DNA from: Streptomyces fumigatiscleroticus
GTDB lineage: Bacteria; Actinomycetota; Actinomycetes; Streptomycetales; Streptomycetaceae
NCBI RefSeq assembly: GCF_014647975.1
Contig: NZ_BMQF01000016.1
Coordinates: 1 to 64,000 of the forward strand
Reading direction: 5' to 3'
Length of the DNA stretch: 64,000 nt
Shown piece by piece: positions 1-9,142 of this stretch. The notes under the pieces are model-generated. The model was not told where the DNA came from, made no database searches, and worked only from the letters and a program-made list of their open reading frames with translations. Position 1 is the first letter of the stretch. Every line of letters begins with the position of its first letter. Position numbers and translations under genes: made by a program.

Positions 1-310
1 GGCCTTCGGTCTCGGCTCCTACACCGAGCTGCACTCCTCCAACCCCGCCGTCCTCGCCTTCCTCCGCGAGGCCCCCCCGAACGGGGACAAGGAGGACGAC
101 CTGGTGCTGTGCGTGAACAACTTCTCCCGTTTCGCCCAGCCCACCGAGCTCGACCTCAGCGCCTTCGAGGGACGCCACCCGGTCGAGCTGTTCGGCGGCG
201 TCCGCTTCCCCGCCATCGGTGAACTGCCGTACCTGCTCACCCTCGCGGGGCACGGCTTCTACTGGTTCCGGCTCACCCGGGTCGCATCCCGCATCGGCCG
301 CCGTCTGTGA
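1..310 (+). CDS. treS: Trehalose synthase / maltosyltransferase-type TreS, C-terminal end (partial)
   Basis: The frame is open from base 2 to a TGA at 308-310, and the 5' end lies outside the window. The visible ~102 residues (FGLGSYTELH..., then LCVNNFSRFAQPTELDL, and HGFYWFRL near the end) match the C-terminal beta-sandwich domain of actinobacterial trehalose synthase, which interconverts maltose and trehalose in the cytoplasm. The next gene is a maltokinase 28 bases downstream, followed by a branching enzyme. This is the usual treS-mak-glgB order of the GlgE pathway, which makes the assignment firmer than the fragment alone would allow. Catalytic residues are not in view. Confidence 0.85.
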   Translation, partial: AFGLGSYTELHSSNPAVLAFLREAPPNGDKEDDLVLCVNNFSRFAQPTELDLSAFEGRHPVELFGGVRFPAIGELPYLLTLAGHGFYWFRLTRVASRIGRRL

Positions 311-338
311 GCACGTGACGAGGAAAGGACGCGTCACC

Positions 339-1700
339 ATGCCGAAGACCGCATCCCTGCGCCCGGGAAGCGCGCATCCGGCGGCGCCGGCGGCGTCGCT
401 GTGCGGACTGCTGCGCGAGTGGCTGCCCCGGCAGCGCTGGTTCGCGGGCAAGGACCGGCCCGTCACCGAGCTGGGACTGCTGTCGACGACCGAGCTGTTC
501 CCGGGCTGTCTGCACCTGCTGGTCCACACCGGCAACGGCACCGTGCCCGCTCCCGGCGGCGCTCCCGGGTCCGGGGACTGCTACCAGTTGCTGCTCGGTG
601 TGCGGAAGCACCCGTCGCCACGGCTCGGCCGGGCCCTGATCGGCCGGGTGCACGAGGGACCGCTGGCCGGCCTGACGGTCTACGACGCGCTCCACGACCC
701 CCGGACGGCCCAGCTGCTGCTGGACCGGCTGCGCCGGCCCGGCACGGTCGGCCCGCTGCGCTTCGAGTGCGACGCGTCCCGGCCGGTGCCCGCCTCACTG
801 GTGCCGCGTCTGCTCGACGCCGAGCAGTCCAACTCCTCGCTGGTCTACGGCGACGAGTTCATCCTCAAGGTGTTCCGGCGCATCCAGCCCGGCGTCAACC
901 CCGATCTGGAGGTGCCGGACGCGCTGGCCCGGCAGGGCTGCGGCCGTGTGCCGGCCCCCGTGGCCTGGTACCGCACGACGCATCCGCTCACGGCGACCCT
1001 GGGCGTGCTCCAGCCCTTCCTGCGCGACGCCCACGACGGCTGGACACTGGCCCTGGACGCGCTGGCGGCCGGTGACGACTTCACGGCGCAGGCGCACGAG
1101 CTGGGCCGGGCCACCGCGGAGGTGCACCTGGCGCTGGCCTCGGCCTTCCCCGCCGGAGCGGCCGGGGGCAACGCCCTGACGGCCGCGGCGATGAGCGACC
1201 GTCTGGACTCCGCCGCGCACTGCGTGGCGGCGCTGCGCCCGTTCGTCCCCGGACTGCGGGCCGCCTTCGCCGCGCTGACCACCTGCGACGCCGGGCCGCC
1301 GGCCCAGCGGATCCACGGCGATCTGCATCTGGGCCAGGTGCTGCGGGCCGGCCGCGAGTGGTTCGTCATCGACTTCGAGGGCGAGCCGTCCCGGCCGCTC
1401 GCCGAGCGGGTGAGCGCCCACTCGCCCGTGCAGGACATCGCGGGCATGCTGCGCTCCTTCGACTACGCCGCCCGGCAGCGCCGCCCCTGGCGGCCGCAGT
1501 GGGCGCGCCGCTGCCGCGAGGCCTACTGCGCGGGCTACGCCGCCCGCGCCGGGTGGGACCCGCGCAAGAAGCACGGCCTGCTGCGCGCCTACGAGACCGA
1601 CCGGGCCGTGTACGAGGTGCTGTACGAGGCCCGGCACCGCCCCGACTGGCTTCCCGTGCCCATGGCGGCGATCGAACGACTCGCCGTGAGAGGAGACTGA
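339..1700 (+). CDS. mak: Maltokinase (Pep2/Mak family)
   Basis: 453-residue aminoglycoside-phosphotransferase-like kinase expected to phosphorylate maltose with ATP to maltose 1-phosphate, the substrate of GlgE. The N-terminus has the family-specific WLPRQRWFAGK segment. The catalytic loop HGDLHLGQVL and the metal-binding VIDFEGEP are both intact in the C-terminal half. The ATG at 339 follows GAGGAAAGGA and fits the usual family start; the frame is open further upstream but that part looks non-coding. It sits between treS (28 bases upstream) and glgB (6 bases downstream) and is surely co-transcribed with them. Function is from family and neighbourhood and is fairly certain. Confidence 0.9.
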   Translation: MPKTASLRPGSAHPAAPAASLCGLLREWLPRQRWFAGKDRPVTELGLLSTTELFPGCLHLLVHTGNGTVPAPGGAPGSGDCYQLLLGVRKHPSPRLGRALIGRVHEGPLAGLTVYDALHDPRTAQLLLDRLRRPGTVGPLRFECDASRPVPASLVPRLLDAEQSNSSLVYGDEFILKVFRRIQPGVNPDLEVPDALARQGCGRVPAPVAWYRTTHPLTATLGVLQPFLRDAHDGWTLALDALAAGDDFTAQAHELGRATAEVHLALASAFPAGAAGGNALTAAAMSDRLDSAAHCVAALRPFVPGLRAAFAALTTCDAGPPAQRIHGDLHLGQVLRAGREWFVIDFEGEPSRPLAERVSAHSPVQDIAGMLRSFDYAARQRRPWRPQWARRCREAYCAGYAARAGWDPRKKHGLLRAYETDRAVYEVLYEARHRPDWLPVPMAAIERLAVRGD

Positions 1701-1706
1701 ACAACC

Positions 1707-3929
1707 GTGGCTCTGCGTGAGACCCAGCTTCCCGAGCCGTCCGGCCCGGTCCCGTCCGCCTCCGGGCCGGGCGGCCCCGCCCCCGCGCTCGGCGCCGACG
1801 ACCGCGGGCGCCTGCTGTCCGGCGCCCACCACGACCCGCACGCCCTGCTCGGCGCCCGTCCGGTGCCCGGCGGGATCGCCGTCCGGGCGCTGCGCCCCTT
1901 CGCCCGCGCCGTGAGCGTGGTCGTCGACGGCGAGCGCACCGCACTGTGCTCGGAGGGGGACGGCCTCTTCTCCGGCATACTGCCGGGGGCGGAGATTCCC
2001 GCGTACACCCTGCTGGTGGCGTACGAGGACGCCGAGTACGAGGTGCACGACCCGTACCGGTTCCTGCCCGCCCTCGGCGAGCTCGATCTGCACCTGATCC
2101 GGGAGGGCCGGCACGAGCAGCTGTGGCAGGCGCTGGGCGCCCAGCCGATGACCCACCAGGGCGTGACCGGCACCCGCTTCACGGTGTGGGCGCCGAACGC
2201 GCGCGGGGTCCGCGTCGCCGGGGACTTCACCCACTGGGACGGCACCGCCTTCCCGATGCGCTCCCTGGGCTCCTCGGGCGTGTGGGAGCTGTTCCTGCCC
2301 GGCGTCGGCGAGGGCACCCGGTACAAGTTCGAGATCACCTCCCAGTACGGCGGCCGGTTCCTCAAGGCGGACCCGATGGCGCGCCGCACCGAGGAGCCGC
2401 CCGCCACGGCCTCCGTGGTGACGGCCTCGCACTACGCGTGGGGCGACGAGGAGTGGCTCGCCCGCCGCGCGGCCACCCCGGTGCACCAGGCGCCGTTCTC
2501 GGTGTACGAGGTGCACCTGCCCTCCTGGAAGCCGGGGCTCTCCTACCGGCAACTGGCGAAGGAGCTGCCCGCGTACGTCAGGGATCTGGGCTTCACCCAT
2601 GTGGAGCTGATGCCGGTCGCCGAGCACCCCTTCGGCGGCTCCTGGGGCTACCAGGTCACCTCCTACTACGCGCCCACCGCCCGACTCGGCACCCCCGACG
2701 ACTTCCGGTATCTGGTGGACTCCCTGCACCGGGCCGGCATCGGCGTGATCATGGACTGGGTCCCCGCCCACTTCCCCAAGGACGACTGGGCGCTGGCCCG
2801 CTTCGACGGGGACCCGCTCTACGAGCCCGGGGACGCGCGGCGGGCCGAGCACCCGGACTGGGGGACGTACGAGTTCGACTTCGCCCGCACCGAGGTGCGC
2901 AACTTCCTGGTCGCCAACGCCGTGTACTGGTGCGAGGAGTTCCACATCGACGGGCTGCGCGTGGACGCCGTCGCCTCGATGCTCTACCTGGACTACTCGC
3001 GCGAGGACGGGCAGTGGGCCGCCAACCGGTACGGCGGCCGGGAGGACCTGGACGCGATGTCGTTCCTCCAGGAGATGAACGCCACCGTGTACCGCAGGGC
3101 GCCCGGCGTGGTGACCATCGCCGAGGAGTCCACCGCGTGGGGCGGGGTGACCCGGCCCACCGACAGCGGCGGGCTCGGTTTCGGGCTGAAGTGGAACATG
3201 GGCTGGATGCACGACTCGCTCCAGTACATCGGCCGGGAGCCGGTGCACCGCAAGTACCACCACCACGAGATGACCTTCGCGATGGTGTACGCCTGGAGCG
3301 AGAACTACGTGCTGCCGGTCTCCCACGACGAGGTGGTCCACGGCAAGCAGGCGCTGGTGTCCAAGATGCCCGGCGACTGGTGGCAGCGGCGCGCGAACCA
3401 CCGTGCCTATCTGGGCTACATGTGGGCGCATCCCGGCAAGCAGCTGCTCTTCATGGGCCAGGAGTTCGCCCAGGGCGCCGAGTGGTCCGAGGCCGAGGGC
3501 CCGCACTGGTGGCTGCTCGACCCGGACTACTCCGCCGAGCCCGATCACCGGGGCGTGCGGGACCTGGTCCGCGACCTCAACGCCCGCTACCGGGACACGC
3601 CCGCCCTGTGGCAGCGTGACACCGAGCCCTCCGGCTTCCGGTGGATCTCCTGCGACGCCGCGGACGACAACGTCTACGCCTTTCTGCGGTTCGGCGCGGA
3701 CGGCCGTCCGCTGCTCGCGGTCTCCCACTTCTCCCCCGCCGTCCGGCACGACTACCGCCTGGACGTCCCGGTTGACGTCGTGGCCTGGGAGGAGGTCCTC
3801 AACACCGACGCCGCGCACTACGGTGGCAGTGACGTCACCAACCCGGATCCGGTCAAGCCGGAGGACGGGTGCCTCCGGCTCACGCTGCCGCCGCTGGCCA
3901 CGGTGTGGCTGATGCCGTCCGCCCTGTGA
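1707..3929 (+). CDS. glgB: 1,4-alpha-glucan branching enzyme
   Basis: 740 residues, GH13 family. It adds alpha-1,6 branches to linear glucan in the cytoplasm. An N-terminal CBM48-like domain (about residues 130-230) precedes the (beta/alpha)8 barrel. Visible catalytic signatures are DGLRVDAVASMLYLDY (nucleophile Asp), VTIAEESTAW (acid/base Glu) and LPVSHDEVVHGK (transition-state Asp). The GTG start is 6 bases after the maltokinase stop and overlaps its AGGAGA ribosome-binding region, which implies translational coupling. The length is typical for streptomycetes, which often hold two glgB copies; this is the GlgE-linked one. No anomalies seen. Confidence 0.95.
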   Translation: MALRETQLPEPSGPVPSASGPGGPAPALGADDRGRLLSGAHHDPHALLGARPVPGGIAVRALRPFARAVSVVVDGERTALCSEGDGLFSGILPGAEIPAYTLLVAYEDAEYEVHDPYRFLPALGELDLHLIREGRHEQLWQALGAQPMTHQGVTGTRFTVWAPNARGVRVAGDFTHWDGTAFPMRSLGSSGVWELFLPGVGEGTRYKFEITSQYGGRFLKADPMARRTEEPPATASVVTASHYAWGDEEWLARRAATPVHQAPFSVYEVHLPSWKPGLSYRQLAKELPAYVRDLGFTHVELMPVAEHPFGGSWGYQVTSYYAPTARLGTPDDFRYLVDSLHRAGIGVIMDWVPAHFPKDDWALARFDGDPLYEPGDARRAEHPDWGTYEFDFARTEVRNFLVANAVYWCEEFHIDGLRVDAVASMLYLDYSREDGQWAANRYGGREDLDAMSFLQEMNATVYRRAPGVVTIAEESTAWGGVTRPTDSGGLGFGLKWNMGWMHDSLQYIGREPVHRKYHHHEMTFAMVYAWSENYVLPVSHDEVVHGKQALVSKMPGDWWQRRANHRAYLGYMWAHPGKQLLFMGQEFAQGAEWSEAEGPHWWLLDPDYSAEPDHRGVRDLVRDLNARYRDTPALWQRDTEPSGFRWISCDAADDNVYAFLRFGADGRPLLAVSHFSPAVRHDYRLDVPVDVVAWEEVLNTDAAHYGGSDVTNPDPVKPEDGCLRLTLPPLATVWLMPSAL

Positions 3930-4037
3930 GGCCGCCCCGGCACGACCAGGTGTTCGACCGGCCTCGAAGGGGCAGTCGGGGTCGTACGACCGAGGCAGAC
4001 CTCGTCGTCGCTACAGGCCACAGAAAGGCGACATCAC

Positions 4038-5126
4038 GTGCGCACCGTCGGAGTGGAGGAGGAGCTCCTCCTGGTCGACCCCGAGACCGGCGATCCGCAG
4101 GCCCTGTCCGCCGCGGTCCTCGCCCGCGCCTCGCAGGACCCTCTCGACCAGGACGTCTTCGAGAAGGAACTCCACGAGCAGATGCTCGAGTTCGCCACGC
4201 ACCCGCAGTCGGACATGGACCGGCTGCACGCGGAGATCGTCCGCTGCCGGAAGGAGGCGGGCCGGCACGCCGGGGAGATCGGCTGCGCCGTGGCCGCGCT
4301 CGCCACCTCCCCCCTGCCCGTGAGCCCCGCCGTCGGCATGAACCGCCGCTATCAGTGGATGGCGGACCAGTACGGGCTCACCCCCCGGGAGCAGCTCGTC
4401 CTGGGCTGCCATGTCCATGTGTCGGTGGAGAGCGACGAGGAGGCCGTCGGCGTCGTGGACCGCATACGGCCGTGGCTGCCGGTGCTGACCGCGCTGAGCA
4501 CGAACTCGCCGTTCTGGCAGGGCAAGGACTCGGGTTACCACAGCTACCGCAGCCGGGTCTGGCAGCGCTGGCCGTCGGCCGGCCCGACGGAGATCTTCGG
4601 CTCGGCGGAGCGGTACCACCGGCGGGTGGCGGACATGGTGGCCACCGGCACCCTGCTCGACGAGAAGATGGTCTACTTCGACGCCCGGCTGTCCGAGCGC
4701 TACCCGACGGTGGAGCTCCGGGTCGCCGACGTCTGTCTCCAGGCGGAGACCGCCCTGCTGGTCGCCACCCTGGCCCGCGGGCTGGTCGAGACGGCCGCGC
4801 GGGAGTGGCGGGAGGGCCGGGAGCCGGCCGGTCACAGTGTGAGCCTGCTGCGGCTGGCGAGCTGGCGGGCCGCCCGCTCCGGGCTGACCTGTGAGCTGCT
4901 GCACCCCGCGACCATGCGGCGCATGCCCGCGGAGACGGTCGTGAGGGACCTGGTGGAGCATGTCGGGGAGGCGCTCGCCGACAGCGGCGACCTGGGCCGC
5001 GTCGAGCAGCACTGCGCGGAACTGCTGCGGGACGGCAACGGCGCCCGGGTGCAGCGCGAGCTGCTGGAGCGCACCGGCAGTCTGCGGGAGGTCGTCACGG
5101 AGTGCGTGCGCCGCACCCAGGCGTGA
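4038..5126 (+). CDS. Carboxylate-amine ligase, GCS2/YbdK family
   Basis: 362 residues. It begins with the family hallmark VGVEEELLLVDPETG and has the downstream LGCHVHVSV and TVELRVADVC motifs of the glutamate-cysteine ligase type 2 (YbdK) fold, an ATP-dependent ligase joining a carboxylate to an amine. Homologues in E. coli have weak glutamate-cysteine ligase activity, so the true substrate here is open. The GTG start at 4038 follows AGAAAGGCGACATCAC. A 108-base gap separates it from glgB and a strong hairpin follows, so it is probably its own transcript. Confidence 0.85.
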   Translation: MRTVGVEEELLLVDPETGDPQALSAAVLARASQDPLDQDVFEKELHEQMLEFATHPQSDMDRLHAEIVRCRKEAGRHAGEIGCAVAALATSPLPVSPAVGMNRRYQWMADQYGLTPREQLVLGCHVHVSVESDEEAVGVVDRIRPWLPVLTALSTNSPFWQGKDSGYHSYRSRVWQRWPSAGPTEIFGSAERYHRRVADMVATGTLLDEKMVYFDARLSERYPTVELRVADVCLQAETALLVATLARGLVETAAREWREGREPAGHSVSLLRLASWRAARSGLTCELLHPATMRRMPAETVVRDLVEHVGEALADSGDLGRVEQHCAELLRDGNGARVQRELLERTGSLREVVTECVRRTQA

Positions 5127-5141
5127 TCTCCCGCCGTCCTC

Positions 5142-5173
5142 ACCGCGCCCCGGCCGCCCCCCCGGGGCGCGGT
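5142..5173. terminator. Strong hairpin between converging genes
   Basis: Perfect 12-bp stem ACCGCGCCCCGG / CCGGGGCGCGGT with an 8-base loop. It lies between the end of the GCS2 ligase and the end of the convergent DUF6480 gene, and its last base touches that gene's stop codon. There is no T-run, which is common for actinomycete terminators; it can act on both strands. Confidence 0.7.
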
Positions 5174-5406
5174 CATGTCATCAGGGTGATGGCGTAGGCC
5201 AGGAAGAAGGCCGCGACCAGTACGACGAGGATCATGATCAGGGTCAGCGGGGCCTTGCCCCAGCCCTTGGGCGGGTTGTGGGTCTCCCGCGGGCCCGCCT
5301 CGGGCATGCTGCTCTCCGCGGGCGGGGTCTCGCCGGGCGGCACACCGCCGCCGGGTTCCAGACCGGTGGTGCGCTCGGGCTCGGGGTCGGGATTCACATG
5401 GGTCAT
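5173..5406 (-). CDS. Small single-pass membrane protein, DUF6480-like
   Basis: 77 residues. A Pro/Glu/Gly-rich N-terminal half leads to a KGWGKAPL segment and one C-terminal membrane helix (LTLIMILVVLVAAFFLAYAI) ending almost at the C-terminus, so the bulk should face the cytoplasm or be tail-anchored. This layout fits the small streptomycete DUF6480 family, recalled from memory and not checked. Convergent with the GCS2 ligase and divergent from the acyl-CoA synthetase. Function unknown. Confidence 0.75.
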   Translation of the reverse strand: MTHVNPDPEPERTTGLEPGGGVPPGETPPAESSMPEAGPRETHNPPKGWGKAPLTLIMILVVLVAAFFLAYAITLMT

Positions 5407-5563
5407 GCCCTACGGGTCCCCCGAACCCGCCGGGATCATCAAGGCGGAGCCACTTCTGCGTTACCGGTCCCCGACCGCTCTCACCTGGGCTACATTCAGG
5501 CACCGCCGACCACCCTGCTCATCGGCGGAGTCACACTACGTATTCGTCCCCAGGAAGCAGCGC

Positions 5564-7465
5564 ATGCGCGACCCCGCACCGGCTCCCCCAGCCGTCTCGC
5601 CCCTGACGGGCGGGCTCGCCGACAGCCTCTTCGAGACGGCGGCCCACCACCCCACCCTGCCGATGCTCGCCCGCCGCTCCGCTCCCGGCGCCGGCTGGGA
5701 GAAGGTCACGGCGGTCGAGTTCCGTGACGAAGTGGTCGACCTGGCCAAGGGACTGATCGCGTCCGGGATCTCGCCGGGCCACCGCGTGGCGGTGATGGCG
5801 CGCACCCGGTACGAGTGGACGGTGCTCGGCTACGCGCTGTGGACGGTGGGCGCCGAGGTGGTGCCGGTCCATCCGACCTCCTCGCGCGAGCAGGTGGAGT
5901 GGATCCTGCGGGACGCCGGCTGTGTGGGCGTGGTGGTCGAGGACGAGCAGGGTGTGATGACGGTCGGGTCCGTCTGCGCGGGGCTGCCGCTGCTGCGCCA
6001 TGTCTGGCAGCTGGACGCGGGCGCGCTGCGGGAGCTGGCGGGGCGCGGCGCGGCGGTGCCGCCGGCGACGGTCGACTCCCTGCGCCGTATCGTGCTGCCG
6101 GACTCCACCGCGGTCGTCGCCTACACCTCCGGCACCACGGGCCACGCCATGGGCTGCGCGCTGAGCCACCGCGCCCTGGCCAGCCCCTGCGACACCCTGC
6201 TGGCGGGCTGGGGCCACACGGCGGCGCCCCCGGGCGAGCAGGGCTCGGTGCTGGCCTTCCTGCCCTTCTCGCACGTGTACGGCCTGATGATCCAGGGGCT
6301 GTGCGTGCGGGGCGGGCTGCTGATGGGCCACGAACCGGATCTGAGCGAGGAGGCGCTGTCGGCGGCGCTGCGCTCCTTCAGGCCCACCCACTTCTACGCC
6401 GTCCCGTCGGTCTTCGAGAAGATCTACAAGAACATGCTGCGCACGGCCCAGCGCTCCGGCCGCGGCGCGCTGTTCGAGCGGGCGGCCGGGACCGCCCGGG
6501 ACTTCGCCGCGGCCCAGGAGCGGCAGCGCACCGGCCGGGGCTCCGGGCCCGGCCTCGACCTGCGGCTCCAGCACGCCGTGTACGAGCGCACGGTCTACCG
6601 CCGGCTGCGGGAGGCGCTGGGCGGCCGGGTGCGCCGCGCCACGTCCGGCGGCTCCCCTTTCAGCCGCGAACTGTCCCTGTTCTACGAGGGCATCGGCGTC
6701 TATGTGCACGACGGCTACGGGCTGACGGAGACCGCGGGCGGGGTGACGATGCAGCCGCTGGGCCGGGAGAAGTCCGGAACCGTCGGACGGGCCCTGCCGG
6801 GCACCGAGATCCAGGTGGCCGAGGACGGGGAGATCCTGGTCCGCGGGCCCTCGGTCTTCCAGGGCTATGTCAACGACGCGGCCGCCACCCGGGGCGCGCT
6901 GCGCGGCGGCTGGCTGGCCACCGGGGACCTCGGGCACCTGGACTCCGAGGGCTATCTGACGATCACCGGCCGCAAGAAGGACATCGTCATCACCAGCGGC
7001 GGCAAGAGCGTGGCCCCGGCCGCCCTGGAGCAGCGGCTGCGGATGCATCCGCTGGTCCACCAGGCGGTGGTCGTGGGCGACAACCGGCCCTGTGTGGGTG
7101 CCCTGATCACCCTGGACCCGGTGTTCCTGGCCCACTGGCGGGGGTCCCTGATGCCGCAGGGCGACGCGTCGCTGCGGGAGGCCCGCGAGGAGAACGCGCT
7201 GCGGGAGGAGATCGCGCGGGCCGTGGCCGCCGCCAACAGCGCCGTGTCGCGCTCGGAGTCCATCCGGGTGTTCCGGATCCTGCCGGAGCCGTTCGACGTG
7301 GCGGGCGGGCTGCTCACGCCCTCGATGAAGTTGCGCCGGGACGCGATCGTGCGGCACTACGCCGCCGAGATCGACGCGATGTACACGGCCCGCTCGCGCT
7401 CCCGGCACCGGGGCGCTCCCGAGGAGCCCGCGGGCTGGGACGACTCCGACAGCGTCTTCCGCTGA
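5564..7465 (+). CDS. Long-chain fatty acid-CoA ligase / AMP-dependent synthetase
   Basis: 633 residues, ANL superfamily, FadD15-like. It activates a carboxylic acid, probably a fatty acid, to acyl-AMP and then acyl-CoA. P-loop YTSGTTGHAMGC, the A5 motif GYGLTETAG and the hinge motif TGDLGHLDSEGYLTITGRKK followed by a GGK core are all present. The C-terminal lysine region is within DVAGGLLTPSMKLRR. The ATG at 5564 has AGGAAG 8-13 bases upstream; the frame is open further 5' but lacks a plausible start there. It stands alone, with a strong hairpin just after the stop. Substrate is not deducible. Confidence 0.88.
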   Translation: MRDPAPAPPAVSPLTGGLADSLFETAAHHPTLPMLARRSAPGAGWEKVTAVEFRDEVVDLAKGLIASGISPGHRVAVMARTRYEWTVLGYALWTVGAEVVPVHPTSSREQVEWILRDAGCVGVVVEDEQGVMTVGSVCAGLPLLRHVWQLDAGALRELAGRGAAVPPATVDSLRRIVLPDSTAVVAYTSGTTGHAMGCALSHRALASPCDTLLAGWGHTAAPPGEQGSVLAFLPFSHVYGLMIQGLCVRGGLLMGHEPDLSEEALSAALRSFRPTHFYAVPSVFEKIYKNMLRTAQRSGRGALFERAAGTARDFAAAQERQRTGRGSGPGLDLRLQHAVYERTVYRRLREALGGRVRRATSGGSPFSRELSLFYEGIGVYVHDGYGLTETAGGVTMQPLGREKSGTVGRALPGTEIQVAEDGEILVRGPSVFQGYVNDAAATRGALRGGWLATGDLGHLDSEGYLTITGRKKDIVITSGGKSVAPAALEQRLRMHPLVHQAVVVGDNRPCVGALITLDPVFLAHWRGSLMPQGDASLREAREENALREEIARAVAAANSAVSRSESIRVFRILPEPFDVAGGLLTPSMKLRRDAIVRHYAAEIDAMYTARSRSRHRGAPEEPAGWDDSDSVFR

Positions 7466-7469
7466 GCGG

Positions 7470-7521
7470 GCGCACGGCGAGGGCGCCACCGGTCCGTCCC
7501 GGCGGCGCCCCTGCCGTGCGC
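7470..7521. terminator. Long interrupted hairpin between converging genes
   Basis: GCGCACGGC pairs with GCCGTGCGC (9 bp), and inside it GGGCGCC pairs with GGCGCCC (7 bp), separated by a GA/CT 2x2 internal loop, with a 16-base apical loop. It starts 5 bases after the acyl-CoA synthetase stop and lies before the convergent small membrane protein gene, so it probably terminates both. Confidence 0.75.
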
Positions 7522-7538
7522 GTGTCACCGGCGGCCGG

Positions 7539-7826
7539 TCAGCCGCCCACGTACCAGCTGAAACCGCCGTTGGAGGCGGCCACGGCCATCAGCACGAAGA
7601 AGAGGACCAGGTCGACGACGCCGAGCACGACACCGGCCTTGGCCATGCCCCCTCCGCCCTTGACCGACGCCTGCCGCATGCCGACGGCGCCCAGGACGAT
7701 CGCGACCGGTCCGAGAATCACGCTGGCGACGAACAGGCCGACGATTCCGCAGATCAGACTCGCGACGGCCAGACCATTGGTGCGTGACCTGGAGGACGCG
7801 GCAGAGGAACTGCCGTAACTCGTCAT
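7539..7826 (-). CDS. Small membrane protein, DUF4190-like
   Basis: 95 residues. A short polar N-terminus is followed by two membrane segments: LAVASLICGIVGLFVASVIL, then GPVAIVLGAVGMRQA leading to a second hydrophobic stretch VLGVVDLVLFFVLMAVAA. The G-(x)-(A/V)-S-L-x-x-G-I-x-G-L pattern is that of DUF4190 proteins. It resembles the protein encoded at 8200-8478, so the two may be paralogues. Function unknown. Confidence 0.75.
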   Translation of the reverse strand: MTSYGSSSAASSRSRTNGLAVASLICGIVGLFVASVILGPVAIVLGAVGMRQASVKGGGGMAKAGVVLGVVDLVLFFVLMAVAASNGGFSWYVGG

Positions 7827-8038
7827 CAGAATCTCCCGGTGTCGGGTCGGTTGGAGATCACGCTCCCCTGCGGAGCGTGCCGAAGTGTTTCCGCTCGTGC
7901 GGGTTCCCGCTCAATCCCCGTGCCATTCCCGGGAATTCGGGGTGGCGTGACGCGGGCGAGCCGGGAAACCCGTAGGCGCATGTGTCGAAAAGAGCGAATT
8001 CCGTTTACGGGCGGGCGAGCCCGCGGGGAGGGGTGACG

Positions 8039-8203
8039 ATGCTTTTCCTCGTCGTGGCGTTCGTGCTGCTGGCCGTCGTTCTGGGGTCGGCGGCCTATCT
8101 GCCCTGGCCCGTGACCGTGGCCGCCGCCGTGCTGATCGGCGCGTGGCTGGCCGTGTTCACCGTGCGGGAGCGCGGCCGGCGCAGCTGGGTGAGGAGGGGA
8201 TGA
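8039..8203 (+). CDS. Tiny hydrophobic membrane protein
   Basis: 54 residues, almost entirely two membrane helices (FLVVAFVLLAVVLGSAAYL and VTVAAAVLIGAWLAVFTV) followed by a basic tail RERGRRSWVRRG. ATG at 8039 follows GGGGAGGGGTGACG, a strong ribosome-binding site. Its stop overlaps the next gene's start (ATGA at 8200-8203), which supports it being real and co-translated with that DUF4190-like protein. No family recognised. Confidence 0.65.
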   Translation: MLFLVVAFVLLAVVLGSAAYLPWPVTVAAAVLIGAWLAVFTVRERGRRSWVRRG

Positions 8204-8478
8204 ACGTGCGGCTGACCGCGCCGCCGAGCCGGCGCACGGGACGGCGGGACACCGAGGGCATGGCCGTCGCCTCGTTCGTCCTGGGCCTGGTCGGACTGGT
8301 CGTCCTCAACCTGGTGCTGGGCCCGGTCGCGATCGTGCTCGCCGTGACGGCCCTGCGCCGGAACACCCCGCGCCGTTTCCGGGCCCTGCTCGGGCTCGGG
8401 CTCGGCATTCTCGATCTGGTGGTGCTGGCCGTTCTCCTGGCCGTGCACGACGGGGCCGCCTGGCCCGCTTTCGGATGA
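8200..8478 (+). CDS. Small membrane protein, DUF4190-like
   Basis: 92 residues. A basic cytoplasmic N-terminus (PPSRRTGRRDTEG) is followed by two membrane segments, MAVASFVLGLVGLVVLNLVL and ILDLVVLAVLLAV. Same layout as the protein on the opposite strand at 7539-7826 (DTEGMAVASFVLGLVGLV compared with LAVASLICGIVGLF). The ATG overlaps the previous stop by four bases, with GAGGAGGGG just upstream. Likely a two-gene membrane operon of unknown role. Confidence 0.75.
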   Translation: MNVRLTAPPSRRTGRRDTEGMAVASFVLGLVGLVVLNLVLGPVAIVLAVTALRRNTPRRFRALLGLGLGILDLVVLAVLLAVHDGAAWPAFG

Positions 8479-8688
8479 GGGCTTCCGGGAAAGGCCCCGC
8501 CCTGTGTCCGCGAAGACCGTGGGTGACGGCCGGCTCACCGTCGGCGCGCGAATGCGCGGGCGTTACCGCACCGGCGATACCGGTCCCCGCACCAAGGCGC
8601 GTAGGCTCTGCCTGCACGGGAACTAGCAGACGACGGGGAAGAAAGAGAAAGGACGACAGCCCTGCTGAAGGCGGGCCGGGAAGGCGAC

Positions 8689-9123
8689 ATGGCAACCGAG
8701 CCGCGTTGGGACAAGAAACTGGCTTCCGAGGAGATCACCAGCCGCACCGCCGGCTTCGCCGGCGAGCTGCACAATGTGACGGGCGCACGCCTTGTCGCGG
8801 AAGAGTTCCTCTGTGACCTCGCACGGGTGTCGCCGCCGTCGGCACCCGAGCACTGGGACGACATCCTCCTGGTCGTGACGGAACTGGCCGCGAACGCGGT
8901 GCAGTACGCGCCGGGACCTTTCGAGCTGCGTCTGCGCCGGACCTTCGACGGAGTGCATGTCGTGATGCACGACACCAGCACCACACCGCCCGCGCCGCGC
9001 CCCTTCCACCCCAGCCGCGGTGGCGGCGGGATCGGCTGGCACCTGGTGCACACCCTGTGCGACCAGGTCAGCGTCGTCACGAACGACGAGGGCAAGGACA
9101 TACACGTCTTCCTCCCCTGGTGA
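8689..9123 (+). CDS. GHKL ATP-binding anti-sigma-type regulator
   Basis: 144-residue stand-alone histidine-kinase-like ATPase domain of the RsbW/SpoIIAB type. The N-box is VVTELAANAVQYA, the G1 region is VMHDTSTTPP and the lid/G2 is GGGGIGWHLVHTLCDQV. Such proteins bind a sigma factor and phosphorylate a STAS antagonist on serine. The degenerate G1 box leaves kinase activity uncertain. ATG start after GAAGGCGGGCCGGGAAGGCGAC. It is convergent with the next GHKL protein (9143-9637). No cognate sigma gene is adjacent. Confidence 0.8.
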   Translation: MATEPRWDKKLASEEITSRTAGFAGELHNVTGARLVAEEFLCDLARVSPPSAPEHWDDILLVVTELAANAVQYAPGPFELRLRRTFDGVHVVMHDTSTTPPAPRPFHPSRGGGGIGWHLVHTLCDQVSVVTNDEGKDIHVFLPW

Positions 9124-9142
9124 GCGGGGAGCCGGGGCCGGG

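Noticed and set aside
4834..5503. Minus-strand frame extending from the DUF6480 region into the GCS2 ligase
   Set aside because: Shadow frame; the ligase has full family motifs on the plus strand.
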